Shown: one piece after another, positions 9,226-16,687 of the stretch
How the letters are laid out: each line of letters opens with the position of its first letter
Position numbering within the stretch: position 1 is the first letter of the stretch
NCBI RefSeq assembly: GCF_042657185.1
Contig: NZ_JBHSNN010000007.1
DNA: 32,855 bases
Source of the DNA: Ureibacillus thermophilus
Lineage (GTDB): Bacteria; Bacillota; Bacilli; Bacillales_A; Planococcaceae
Reading direction: 5' to 3' (one strand)
Notes under the pieces: generated by a model
Told to the model about the DNA's origin: nothing
Database searches by the model: none
What the model saw: only the letters and a program-made list of their open reading frames with translations
Made by a program: the position numbers and the translations under genes

Positions 9226-10214
9226 GAAGATGCTCCTTGAGGAAGATGATCTAAAATTTCATCGATTAGGTCGTCTGTAGTTTTTCCTGCTGCTTCCCCT
9301 TCATAGTTCAAAAGAATTCGATGGCGCAATGCCGGTTTGGCGACAGATTTTATATCCGCAATGGCAACATGGAATCTTCCGTGATAAACTGCCCGCGCTT
9401 TTGCCAGTTTAATAATGCTTTGGAATCCCCTAGGCCCGCTTCCGTACATAACATATTGCTTCACAATGGAAAGGGCATTGTCTTCTTTCGGATGCGTCGC
9501 AACCACTAAATCGGCGGCATATTCCAACATTTCATCGGCTACCAGCACTTCCTTGACCATTTGCTGTGCTAAAATAATACTCTCAGCTTCCATCACTTTT
9601 TCCAGCTGTACATCTTGTGAACCGGTTGTACGTCTAACAATTTCGATCAACTCTTCTTTGCTTGGATACGGCACTAAAATTTTGCATAAAAAACGATCCA
9701 TTTGCGCCTCTGGCAAAGGATAAGTTCCTTCCATTTCAATGGGGTTTTGTGTCGCCAATACGAAAAACGGTTTTGCCATAGGTTTCGTATCTCCCAAAAC
9801 CGTCACCGTCTTTTCCCCCATCGCTTCCAATAAGGCGCTTTGCGTTTTCGGCGTTGCCCGGTTGATTTCATCAGCCAACACCATTTGGCTGAAAATCGGC
9901 CCTGGCTGAAACTCAAATTGATGATTGCCTTTATCCGTCCGCTGAATGATATTGGTTCCTGTAATATCTGCAGGCATTAAATCAGGCGTAAATTGAATGC
10001 GGGAGAAGGATAAGTCTAAAACCTGTGAAATGGTCCGAATCAGCATCGTCTTCCCCATGCCAGGCAAACCTTCCAATAATGCATGCCCATCAGCTAATAT
10101 AGAAAACAATGTATATTCAACCGCCTCCTCCTGACCAACAATTAGTTTGCCGATTTCTTCCCTCACCCGCTGCAATTGTTCCGACATTTCCGTATATTGC
10201 TGTTCACTAAACAA
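9222..10214 (-). CDS. MoxR-family AAA+ ATPase
   Basis: The 330-residue protein is a MoxR ATPase, a cytoplasmic chaperone-like ring ATPase that usually acts on vWA-containing partners. Walker A is GLPGMGKT (49-56), Walker B is MVLADEINRA (111-120), sensor 1 is ATQNPIEMEGTYPLPEAQMDRF (154-175), and the C-terminal lid domain carries the family segment near GPRGFQSIIKLAKARA. The start is probably TTG at 10214, 7 nt after AGGGGG, which overlaps the stop codon of the preceding gene. An ATG nine codons further in lacks a ribosome binding site. It sits between the coiled-coil membrane protein and DUF58. The subfamily within MoxR cannot be settled by eye. Confidence 0.95.
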   Translation of the reverse strand: MFSEQQYTEMSEQLQRVREEIGKLIVGQEEAVEYTLFSILADGHALLEGLPGMGKTMLIRTISQVLDLSFSRIQFTPDLMPADITGTNIIQRTDKGNHQFEFQPGPIFSQMVLADEINRATPKTQSALLEAMGEKTVTVLGDTKPMAKPFFVLATQNPIEMEGTYPLPEAQMDRFLCKILVPYPSKEELIEIVRRTTGSQDVQLEKVMEAESIILAQQMVKEVLVADEMLEYAADLVVATHPKEDNALSIVKQYVMYGSGPRGFQSIIKLAKARAVYHGRFHVAIADIKSVAKPALRHRILLNYEGEAAGKTTDDLIDEILDHLPQGASS

Positions 10215-10225
10215 ACGAATTCCCC

Positions 10226-11632
10226 CTACTCCTCAGACTGAATCGATGAAAAGTACGACTCCACAACATTTTGTAAATCCGTTGGCAATTGTAGACGTTT
10301 TGCGCTTTGCAAATAGCGTTCTTCGTATACCCCGATGACTTCTTCGTATGGCCGAACAGTTCCTTTCGTTGCTGGAACCGAACCTTTTTGTTCGTCTGCC
10401 GGATCTCCTTCTCCTAATGTACCTCCATCAACAGTTGGATCACTGCTTCCCCCTAATCTTTCGGAAGGAACGGAAAGAAGTGTACGCCCTCCCGCTCCTA
10501 ATCCAGCACCACTTGAAGAGAAGCCTCCTTGACGCACAGCACCAGAGCCGACGCCTTGATTGCTTCCATTTCCTGAGCCGCCGCTTCTTTGGCTTTGTTG
10601 ATTTCCATTTCCGCTACTTCCTTGGCCTTGATTACTCCCGGAACCCGCATTGCCTTGGGCTGTCTTCCCATTATCTTGCTGTTGATTCCCTTGATTGTTC
10701 CCCGTTCCTTTTGGAGATGCGGAGGCATTTTGGGATTGGGAACTTTTTGATTCATTCATTTGGCTAATCGTATTTTGCAAATCAAAACTAATTGGCTTTC
10801 CTAGTTTGCTTAAATACGATTGTGTGCTTAAGGCGTTTTGGGCTAGGGCATTTTGCAACTCCCCGAGCTCTTTTAACTTCTGCAATTCCTCATCTGAGAG
10901 CCCTTCCCCTTCTCCCTTTTCAGCCAGCTGCTTTTCCTTCAATTTTTGTTCTAACAAGGTTAATTCTTTTTGTTTTTTCACTACTTCACGAAGCGCTTCT
11001 TCAGCCGTTTCCGCCTCTTTCAACTTTTCTTGAAGTTCCCTCATTTTCTTTTTCACATCTTCAGATTTGGATTTTTTCTCCAATTTAGCGACTTCCTTTT
11101 TCATTTCCTGAATCGCAGTCCGCTCCTTTTCCACCCCTTGCGCCTCTTGCTGGGTTTCAGAAGGGAAAATCCATAAAGCTATCAAAAGGATGGAAGCAAA
11201 TAAAATGCCAAGTAATGCTTTTGGTCGCCAATATTGTTTCGGACGGTTCCTAAAGCGCACATAAGCCTCATCTGATTCTTTTACCGCTTTATTCATGATG
11301 GATTCTATCAATGGATGTTCATGTTGTTGAAAGGATAAAGCGGTAACCAGCTCGTTAAATGGATAATAAACATCCAGCTTCCGCAACGCCTCTTTCATGC
11401 GAATGCGCTTCTTCCACATATAAACAAAAGTTGACATAATCGTTGCACAGGCTACTACAAAAGCCGTTTCATCATAATAAGGAAAAACAAAAAAGCGGGA
11501 AAGCATTAGGATCGCCAAGCTAAATAAGATTGAAAGAAAAATTCCATATTGCAATAGAGGCAGCATTTTCTCCACGTTTAAGCTTCGTTTTGCCCGCTTT
11601 ACAAATGTGAATAATTCCTTTTGACGATCCAT
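10226..11632 (-). CDS. coiled-coil membrane protein with a Gly/Ser/Asn/Gln-rich region
   Basis: The 468-residue protein has three membrane helices (about 29-48, 56-73 and 139-157). A long charged coiled coil follows (about 163-262), then a low-complexity stretch of roughly 90 residues rich in Gly, Ser, Asn and Gln (about 294-384). A conserved-looking C-terminal segment, YEEVIGVYEERYLQSAKRLQ, ends the protein. The layout resembles DUF4175-type proteins found beside MoxR/vWA genes, but I cannot name the family with certainty. AAGGAG stands 8 nt before the ATG at 11632. An in-frame GTG three codons earlier is too close to that site. It could be a scaffold between the ABC transporter and the MoxR/vWA part of the operon. 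That role is inference. Confidence 0.8.
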   Translation of the reverse strand: MDRQKELFTFVKRAKRSLNVEKMLPLLQYGIFLSILFSLAILMLSRFFVFPYYDETAFVVACATIMSTFVYMWKKRIRMKEALRKLDVYYPFNELVTALSFQQHEHPLIESIMNKAVKESDEAYVRFRNRPKQYWRPKALLGILFASILLIALWIFPSETQQEAQGVEKERTAIQEMKKEVAKLEKKSKSEDVKKKMRELQEKLKEAETAEEALREVVKKQKELTLLEQKLKEKQLAEKGEGEGLSDEELQKLKELGELQNALAQNALSTQSYLSKLGKPISFDLQNTISQMNESKSSQSQNASASPKGTGNNQGNQQQDNGKTAQGNAGSGSNQGQGSSGNGNQQSQRSGGSGNGSNQGVGSGAVRQGGFSSSGAGLGAGGRTLLSVPSERLGGSSDPTVDGGTLGEGDPADEQKGSVPATKGTVRPYEEVIGVYEERYLQSAKRLQLPTDLQNVVESYFSSIQSEE

Positions 11633-11644
11633 CTTTCCCACTCC

Positions 11645-12505
11645 TTAACGATTCGTTTTCATATTTGCCCGCAATTTACGGATCGCAATGGTTAAACAAA
11701 CAACGGTTATCAGCACATAGAAGATTAAATAGACAATCCAATTTGGAAATTCAATGCCAACTGCTAATTGCAATGTATTCCTTAATTCTGGATAAAGCAA
11801 CGTAAAAATCAAAACACCCGGATTAATGCATGCCCAAAAATAAGTGAATGGTGAAAAAGAATTTAAATTTTGAGTATTTTGCTGTACTGTCATTATTTCA
11901 TCTAAATAAAAGCCAATGAAAAAGAAGAACAAGGTAATACCACCCAAAAAGATCATGGACCCATAAGTGGCAATCATGGAAACAATCGTTCTTTTCGTCA
12001 GGGTCGAAAACATGATTCCAATGCTGCCAATAGCAATCAATGTCACGAAATAAAAGAAAAACATCGTCATAAACTGCCATGGGGATACGCCGCCAAATAA
12101 AAACACCATACTATACAGCGGCAGCCCCGCCATGAGCATTAAAATGAGAAACGCAACCGATGACAATAATTTCCCGATAATAATTTGGGAAGAGGTTTGG
12201 GTCGTCGTCAGCAAAATATTCAGTGTTTGCTTTTCCCGCTCTGTGCTGATGGACCCGGCAGTAAGCCCCGGCGTAATAAACATGACAAGCGCCATTTGCA
12301 AAACGGAAAGCACCGCAAACATTAGGAAACTTTGACTTGGTTTAAAAAAGCCGGAAACCGAAAAATTAGTAAATACAAGCAAGAAGCCGGAAACAAAGAT
12401 GATGAGCACCGCCAAGTAAAACATCAAGCCGGAAAAGCTTTTAAAGGCGCGGAAACGCAATTTTAATTCTTTCATCAATACGGGATTAAAAATGAATCCT
12501 TTCAT
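11645..12505 (-). CDS. ABC-2 type permease
   Basis: The 286-residue integral membrane protein has about six hydrophobic helices, starting near residue 25. After the second helix lies the ABC-2 signature region GLTAGSISTEREKQTLNILLTT, typical of exporter permeases of the NatB/GldF kind. It overlaps the upstream ATPase gene by 4 nt (ATGA) and precedes the coiled-coil gene by 12 nt. Together with the ATPase it should form an export-type transporter, probably a homodimeric permease because only one permease gene is present. The substrate is not predictable from sequence. Bacteroidetes GldF is a loose analogue by fold only. Confidence 0.9.
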   Translation of the reverse strand: MKGFIFNPVLMKELKLRFRAFKSFSGLMFYLAVLIIFVSGFLLVFTNFSVSGFFKPSQSFLMFAVLSVLQMALVMFITPGLTAGSISTEREKQTLNILLTTTQTSSQIIIGKLLSSVAFLILMLMAGLPLYSMVFLFGGVSPWQFMTMFFFYFVTLIAIGSIGIMFSTLTKRTIVSMIATYGSMIFLGGITLFFFFIGFYLDEIMTVQQNTQNLNSFSPFTYFWACINPGVLIFTLLYPELRNTLQLAVGIEFPNWIVYLIFYVLITVVCLTIAIRKLRANMKTNR

Positions 12506-13437
12506 TTTGAATCCGCTCCCTTCGTAATGGCCATATACACATCTTCCAAATCCTTTTGTTCTTCCATGAATGCATAAATGGAAAGACCTGCTAAGATGGC
12601 TTTATGCAACAATTTCATCTGGTCTTCTGCTGAACCTTTATAAACAAAGGTGATTTCCTCTTTTCCTTCCGACACTTCAATGGATGAAACAAACGGATCT
12701 TCTTCTAAGAACTTCACGGTCTTTTCTATTTCATTCAATACTTTCACGGTAATTTGCTTATCTCCCTGCAATTGGGATTGAATTGTTTCAACACTGCCTT
12801 GGGCAATTAACCGGCCTTTATCAATCACGCCTATTTCATCACACATCTCCGCTAACTCCGGCAAAATATGAGATGAAATTAAAATGGTTTTGCCCATTTG
12901 TTTCAGCTGCCTGATGATTTCCCGCATTTCGACCCTTGCCCGAGGATCCAAACCAGAAGCCGGCTCATCCAGAATCAACACTTTTGGGTCATGGATGAGC
13001 GAGCGCGCCAAACATAACCGTTGCTTCATGCCTCGAGACAATAAATCTACATATTCGTAGCGCTTATCTGATAAATTGACGAGTTCCAACAGCTGTGGAA
13101 TAAGTACTTTCCTTTCCTTTTCTGAAAGCCCGTAGCAAGCGCCGTAAAAATCTAGATACTCATCGGTTTTTAACTGGTCATACACGCCGAAAAAGTCTGG
13201 CATATAGCCAATTAACTTTCTTACTTCCTGCGGTTCTTTCACAACACTTTTTCCATAAATAAACGCATCCCCTGATGTTGGAGAAAGAAGGGTGGCAAGA
13301 ATGGAAAAGGCCGTCGTTTTCCCAGCACCATTGGCACCGACAAACCCAAACACAACACCTTCTTCAACGGTCATATTCAACTCATCAAGGGCTTTAAAAT
13401 GGCCAAACATTTTTGTGAGATTTTTAATTTCAATCAT
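12502..13437 (-). CDS. ABC transporter ATP-binding protein
   Basis: The 311-residue ATPase has Walker A GANGAGKTT (34-42), signature LSRGMKQRL (133-141), Walker B VLILDEPASGLDP (153-165) and the H-loop in ISSHILPE. The roughly 90-residue C-terminal extension (from about 220) is typical of exporter ATPases partnered with ABC-2 permeases. The ATG at 13437 lies 8 nt before the end of the reading frame that continues past the early stop of the upstream gene, with GGGGGTGA before it. This overlap is the normal coupling in this operon and supports the view that the upstream gene originally ended at 13430. Confidence 0.94.
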   Translation of the reverse strand: MIEIKNLTKMFGHFKALDELNMTVEEGVVFGFVGANGAGKTTAFSILATLLSPTSGDAFIYGKSVVKEPQEVRKLIGYMPDFFGVYDQLKTDEYLDFYGACYGLSEKERKVLIPQLLELVNLSDKRYEYVDLLSRGMKQRLCLARSLIHDPKVLILDEPASGLDPRARVEMREIIRQLKQMGKTILISSHILPELAEMCDEIGVIDKGRLIAQGSVETIQSQLQGDKQITVKVLNEIEKTVKFLEEDPFVSSIEVSEGKEEITFVYKGSAEDQMKLLHKAILAGLSIYAFMEEQKDLEDVYMAITKGADSK

Positions 13438-13708
13438 TCTTCGTCACCCCCTTCAATTCAATAGACGGCAAATGCATCGGCAACTCATCGCCATTTGCAC
13501 TAACTTGAAGCAGCATCCTAATTTCGTGTTCATCGGAAAAGTATTGTTCGATTTTTTCATCCATTGTCAGTCCTTCCACTGGAATCGCTTCATATTGATT
13601 TGTCTTAAAGTTCCAGATGGACATCGTGACTCTATTTTTCTCATGATTTTTTATTTTCATTTCTGTTAATTGGAAATTCTCATTGAAGATTTCTTTCGGA
13701 ACGTCGAT
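13430..13708 (-). pseudogene. 3' end of the GATase-like membrane protein gene, cut off by an in-frame TGA
   Basis: This stretch continues the upstream gene in the same frame, directly after the TGA at 13709-13711, for 92 further codons to a TGA that overlaps the next gene by 8 nt. It encodes a mixed-charge, beta-like region ending in LPSIELKGV, as expected for the end of an extracytoplasmic domain. The first internal ATG (13658-13660) would give a 76-residue product but has no good ribosome binding site, so an independent gene is unlikely. Read together with the upstream part, the intact protein would be about 791 residues. A CGA-to-TGA or TGG-to-TGA change would explain the break, as would a sequencing error. 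Confidence 0.75.
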
Positions 13709-15805
13709 TCAATATTCATGCTCACCCGGGCTAATGTTCCATTCTTTCGTTTGTTCATCCATAATATCCGCATACCCGCCATTCATTGGATATACGTAAG
13801 TTTCCATCATGCTGTCATTAATCGTAAACTCCCCTTGAATTTCCAATTTTGGCTGGAATGGCTGAACGATAACGGCAATTGGACTCAATTCTGCGCTGTT
13901 TTCCAATTGAATGCCAACAAGGGCTTCTTCTGTCCATCCAACCAACACTGGTTGATTTTCATCCACTAAATTTAATGATTGATATTGCAATTGTTCGATT
14001 CGTTTCGGAATTAACTGTTCCACCTCTTTTGGTTCATCCCAATAACCTCTATAAGGCACTGGTTTTATTAAAATCGAACTTTTTATTTCTTTTGACACTT
14101 CCACCGTTTCATTTGGCTTCAGATCTCCAATTTCTATTTTTCTTGAACCTGACCAAATGGTTACATCTTTGATGATAAATGGAAAATTATTCTTTACCGT
14201 TCCTTCTATTACTGAATCTTTCACCGTTAAATCAATTTCAAAATTTCCGGCATTTGGTATGTTGGATTCGCCAATGACTGATTTTACAGCCCAGTAATTT
14301 AAATTGCGCAAATGAATAGTAGAACCGTTACCGTGGTTTTCTGTATAAGCTTTCTCATGCAAACTTCCAGCACTCTCCACACCATAGCCAATCACTGCAT
14401 ACGATGTAGTATTTTCATCCATTGTCAACACAAAATCTCCGCTCCGGTTCGTTAAAATGGATTCGGCATAATAGCCGGTTAAATCCTTCCCATCCACCTT
14501 ATAAAATGCGGATTGGTGGATTTGCGGCTGCAAGATGCGATCCTTTGCGCCAAACACAAACATCAATAATGTAAGACCAATGGAAAGCACTGGAATCACC
14601 CACCAAGCGTGCTCCCGTTTATCTAGCTTTTTCAAAATCAGATATAAAATCGGTCCCACAATGAACATATAAAGAATGATTGTGACAATGACCAATACGG
14701 TATTCACTTGAAAGGAAGGGAATAATTCGTTTAAATTTTTAAGTTCATAAGCAATAGAATCTAAATAATTCGCTCTACTCAAATTAGCGAAACTTGTTTG
14801 CACATTTAAAATTTCGCTTAATAGTTTCCCGTAACCATCCATCACCGACAGTGGCTGATCTCCTAAAGAAAAAGTGGTTTGAATGATTCTCCCTTTCCCT
14901 AAATCAATAAAAGATGCAAGGATGGTATCCTGATCTGCAAGTATTTTCTTGCTCCCTTTCCGTTCCGTTGCCTGAAACACTTCAATATTATCCGTAAAGA
15001 TGCCGCCTTTTGATAATTCACCTAACGCTTCCTTTGTAACGACAACTTTTTCGCTCGACAATTGCAAAGGCAGATAGTCGCTCAAAATGCCCATGGAACG
15101 ATCGATTTGCTCATGGGCTCCAACAAGGAGAATTCCCCCTTTTTCAACCCATTCCAATAAGGCTTGCTGTTTTTCTTCTGGTAAATCTCCTATATTCATT
15201 TCATCCACAACGAACAAATCCGCCATAGCTAATCCTTTGTAATCGGAAGGAAAGTCATAGCCTGAAAGTTGATTTAAATGAAAGATTTCAACTTTGTTTT
15301 GAACATATTGATTCAAACGCAATAAAGCCGCTAAACGGTCGCTATTTTCCGTATAGGTAAAAATGAAGGAAGCATCTCCATCGTAAAAATAGCGGAAGCG
15401 AGGATTTTTATCTCCTGAATAATCAATTTTTTTCCCTTTTTCAATCCCCCCTTCGTAAAAGACGAAGAGAGGTTCATTTTGTGAAAGGTTAAAATAATCA
15501 TCTGAAATACCATCTAAATACATCGTTAATGTTTTCGTTTCACCTTCAGCAAGATCTAGCGGATACACTTGTGCAGAACCTACTGAATAAGTCACTTTTG
15601 CATCAATGACTAAATCTCCTGAAAAATCGCTGCCGCTATTTGTAATGGTTAGTTTTATAGGCAAAGGTTGATATAATTTAATCGTATTGTTTACCCCTAC
15701 TTCCGCTTTTACTTCCAATTTGGGCGCAGCACGAGCAGCATCTATATCTATTTGAAAGAAGATAAATAATGCCATCAGCATAAAAATCAATTTCAATCTA
15801 TACAC
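13709..15805 (-). CDS. secreted/membrane protein with a GATase-like domain, probably truncated
   Basis: The 698-residue product has a signal peptide (about 1-27, ending AARAA) and an immunoglobulin-like beta region (about 30-120). A GATase-like alpha/beta domain without an obvious catalytic site follows (about 150-320, VEKGGILLVGA). Two membrane helices lie at about 368-391 and 401-419, and a beta-rich C-terminal region comes after them. It is the first gene of the MoxR/vWA/ABC operon. The start is GTG at 15805, 10 nt after AAAGGAG. The TGA at 13709 appears premature because the same frame stays open for 92 more codons and then overlaps the ABC ATPase gene. I know of no named family with confidence. 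Its likely place is the outer face of the membrane, next to the transporter. Confidence 0.82.
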   Translation of the reverse strand: MYRLKLIFMLMALFIFFQIDIDAARAAPKLEVKAEVGVNNTIKLYQPLPIKLTITNSGSDFSGDLVIDAKVTYSVGSAQVYPLDLAEGETKTLTMYLDGISDDYFNLSQNEPLFVFYEGGIEKGKKIDYSGDKNPRFRYFYDGDASFIFTYTENSDRLAALLRLNQYVQNKVEIFHLNQLSGYDFPSDYKGLAMADLFVVDEMNIGDLPEEKQQALLEWVEKGGILLVGAHEQIDRSMGILSDYLPLQLSSEKVVVTKEALGELSKGGIFTDNIEVFQATERKGSKKILADQDTILASFIDLGKGRIIQTTFSLGDQPLSVMDGYGKLLSEILNVQTSFANLSRANYLDSIAYELKNLNELFPSFQVNTVLVIVTIILYMFIVGPILYLILKKLDKREHAWWVIPVLSIGLTLLMFVFGAKDRILQPQIHQSAFYKVDGKDLTGYYAESILTNRSGDFVLTMDENTTSYAVIGYGVESAGSLHEKAYTENHGNGSTIHLRNLNYWAVKSVIGESNIPNAGNFEIDLTVKDSVIEGTVKNNFPFIIKDVTIWSGSRKIEIGDLKPNETVEVSKEIKSSILIKPVPYRGYWDEPKEVEQLIPKRIEQLQYQSLNLVDENQPVLVGWTEEALVGIQLENSAELSPIAVIVQPFQPKLEIQGEFTINDSMMETYVYPMNGGYADIMDEQTKEWNISPGEHEY

Positions 15806-15897
15806 TCGTTTCCAACTCCTTTATCTATTTATTGATTAGTACGTTTTTGGAAGCTTATTGTTCCGAAGATTAAGAAAAAATAAGGAATTTTTAAAAG

Positions 15898-15926
15898 TTT
15901 ATTAAGAAATTGTTCGCTCTTGTCAT
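15898..15926 (-). promoter_or_regulatory. possible promoter of the MoxR/vWA/ABC operon
   Basis: The minus strand has ATGACA (15921-15926), a 17-nt spacer and AATAAA (15898-15903), matching sigma-A at 5 and 4 of 6 positions. It lies about 90 nt before the first gene and after the SRP RNA terminator. The rest of 15806-15954 is A+T-rich with no other feature that I can support. Confidence 0.35.
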
Positions 15927-15954
15927 ATTTCTACCCTTTTCTTCCATCGATTAA

Positions 15955-16000
15955 AAATAAAAGGCTGCAGAAATCCAAAAATGTGGATTTCTGCAGCCTT
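15955..16000 (-). terminator. terminator downstream of the SRP RNA gene
   Basis: A perfect 16-bp stem (15961-15976 with 15985-16000) and an 8-nt loop are followed on the minus strand by a T-rich tail. A smaller hairpin, GCCGTGACGGC followed by five T, precedes it at about 16011-16026. The plus side also has a T run, so the element could work in both directions. Confidence 0.9.
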
Positions 16001-16040
16001 TTTAATTATAAAAAGCCGTCACGGCATTCAATTCCTACTT

Positions 16041-16313
16041 TATGCCGTGCACCTTTCCTCGACTGAGCCACATAGGTGCTACTCTTGCCGCCAGCTCGGG
16101 TCAGGCTACCCCACGGCACATGGGTGAAACCACTTAATGCTGCTTCCTTCCGGACCTGACATGGTTCATGGCTGCCCATTGCGCGGGACCCAACCTTCAA
16201 CGCTACGTGCAAGAGGCGAACCCTACATGGGCACAGCCTCAAAAAGGAATTCAGTCTCGCTAGAGCGGATTGCGAGTTACAGGGCACCGCTACCTCCCCA
16301 CCTAGCACGGCAT
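16041..16313 (-). ncRNA. ffs: signal recognition particle RNA (long, Bacillus type)
   Basis: On the minus strand the 5' end pairs with the 3' end (ATGCCGTGC at 16042-16050 and GCACGGCAT at 16305-16313). Near the 5' end is the Alu-domain sequence GTGCTAGGTGGGGAGG. The conserved SRP helix 8 core, GTCAGGTCCGGAAGGAAGCAGC, lies at about 16142-16163. The length of about 273 nt matches the 6S-like scRNA of Bacillus. It guides Ffh to signal peptides of nascent membrane proteins. In B. subtilis this gene directly precedes dnaX. Here the vWA operon separates them. Confidence 0.95.
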
Positions 16314-16318
16314 AAATT

Positions 16319-16348
16319 AGTATACCTTATTTCAAAGAAAGATTGCAA
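16319..16348 (-). promoter_or_regulatory. ffs: SRP RNA promoter
   Basis: The minus strand has TTGCAA (16343-16348), an 18-nt spacer and TATACT (16319-16324). Initiation about 6 nt downstream, near 16313, agrees with the predicted 5' end of the SRP RNA. Confidence 0.72.
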
Positions 16349-16425
16349 TGTTTTGTTCTGGGTGTTCTTCTATTTGTAATATAAAATCCCTTAATCATCC
16401 TATTTGCTTATTCCAAAACTCTTCA

Positions 16426-16454
16426 TTGACTTATAAGGAAATCTATGATAAGAT
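16426..16454 (+). promoter_or_regulatory. tRNA-Ser promoter, extended -10
   Basis: TTGACT (16426-16431), a 17-nt spacer and TAAGAT (16449-16454) preceded by TG form a sigma-A promoter with an extended -10. The start point would be near 16461, about 9 nt before the tRNA. Confidence 0.62.
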
Positions 16455-16469
16455 ATCTGATGTCGAAAT

Positions 16470-16562
16470 GGAGGAATACCCAAGTCTGGCTGAAGGGATC
16501 GGTCTTGAAAACCGACAGGCGGGTCAAACCGCGCGGGGGTTCAAATCCCTCTTCCTCCACCA
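16470..16562 (+). tRNA. trnS-Ser: tRNA-Ser (anticodon UGA)
   Basis: The acceptor stem pairs GGAGGAA with TTCCTCC. The anticodon loop TTGAAAA carries TGA between GGTC and GACC-type stem strands. A long variable arm, class II, identifies serine, and the T-loop is TTCAAAT. CCA is encoded at 16560-16562. The base before CCA is A (16559), whereas Bacillus serine tRNAs normally have G there. It reads UCN serine codons, mainly UCA. A terminator follows directly. Confidence 0.96.
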
Positions 16563-16577
16563 TACATAAGATCATTC

Positions 16578-16608
16578 AACCACTACTGTTGCAGTAGTGG
16601 TTTTTTTT
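16578..16608 (+). terminator. terminator after tRNA-Ser
   Basis: A perfect 10-bp stem (AACCACTACT at 16578-16587 with AGTAGTGGTT at 16593-16602) and a 5-nt loop lead into eight T (16601-16608). Confidence 0.92.
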
Positions 16609-16687
16609 GTTGCAATAAATGTTTTTTATTTTCTTTTTAATTTAAATTAAAATAATAACAGTAAGCATGATTTTTAAGGAGTATATA

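Noticed and set aside
10498..10755. Overlapping frame in the Gly/Ser/Asn/Gln-rich region
   Set aside because: Low-complexity coding DNA often leaves other frames open. No start signal and no independent support.
13430..13660. Independent 76-residue gene before the ABC ATPase
   Set aside because: There is no ribosome binding site, and it is in the same frame as the upstream gene after a single TGA, so it is better read as that gene's cut-off end.
13709..13711. TGA as a selenocysteine codon
   Set aside because: No SECIS-like hairpin was seen directly downstream, the protein is not of a known selenoprotein family, and Arg or Trp explains the codon by one base change.
16006..16308. Open frame of about 100 codons on the minus strand
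   Set aside because: It lies wholly inside the SRP RNA gene and its terminal hairpin. The conserved SRP core explains the sequence.
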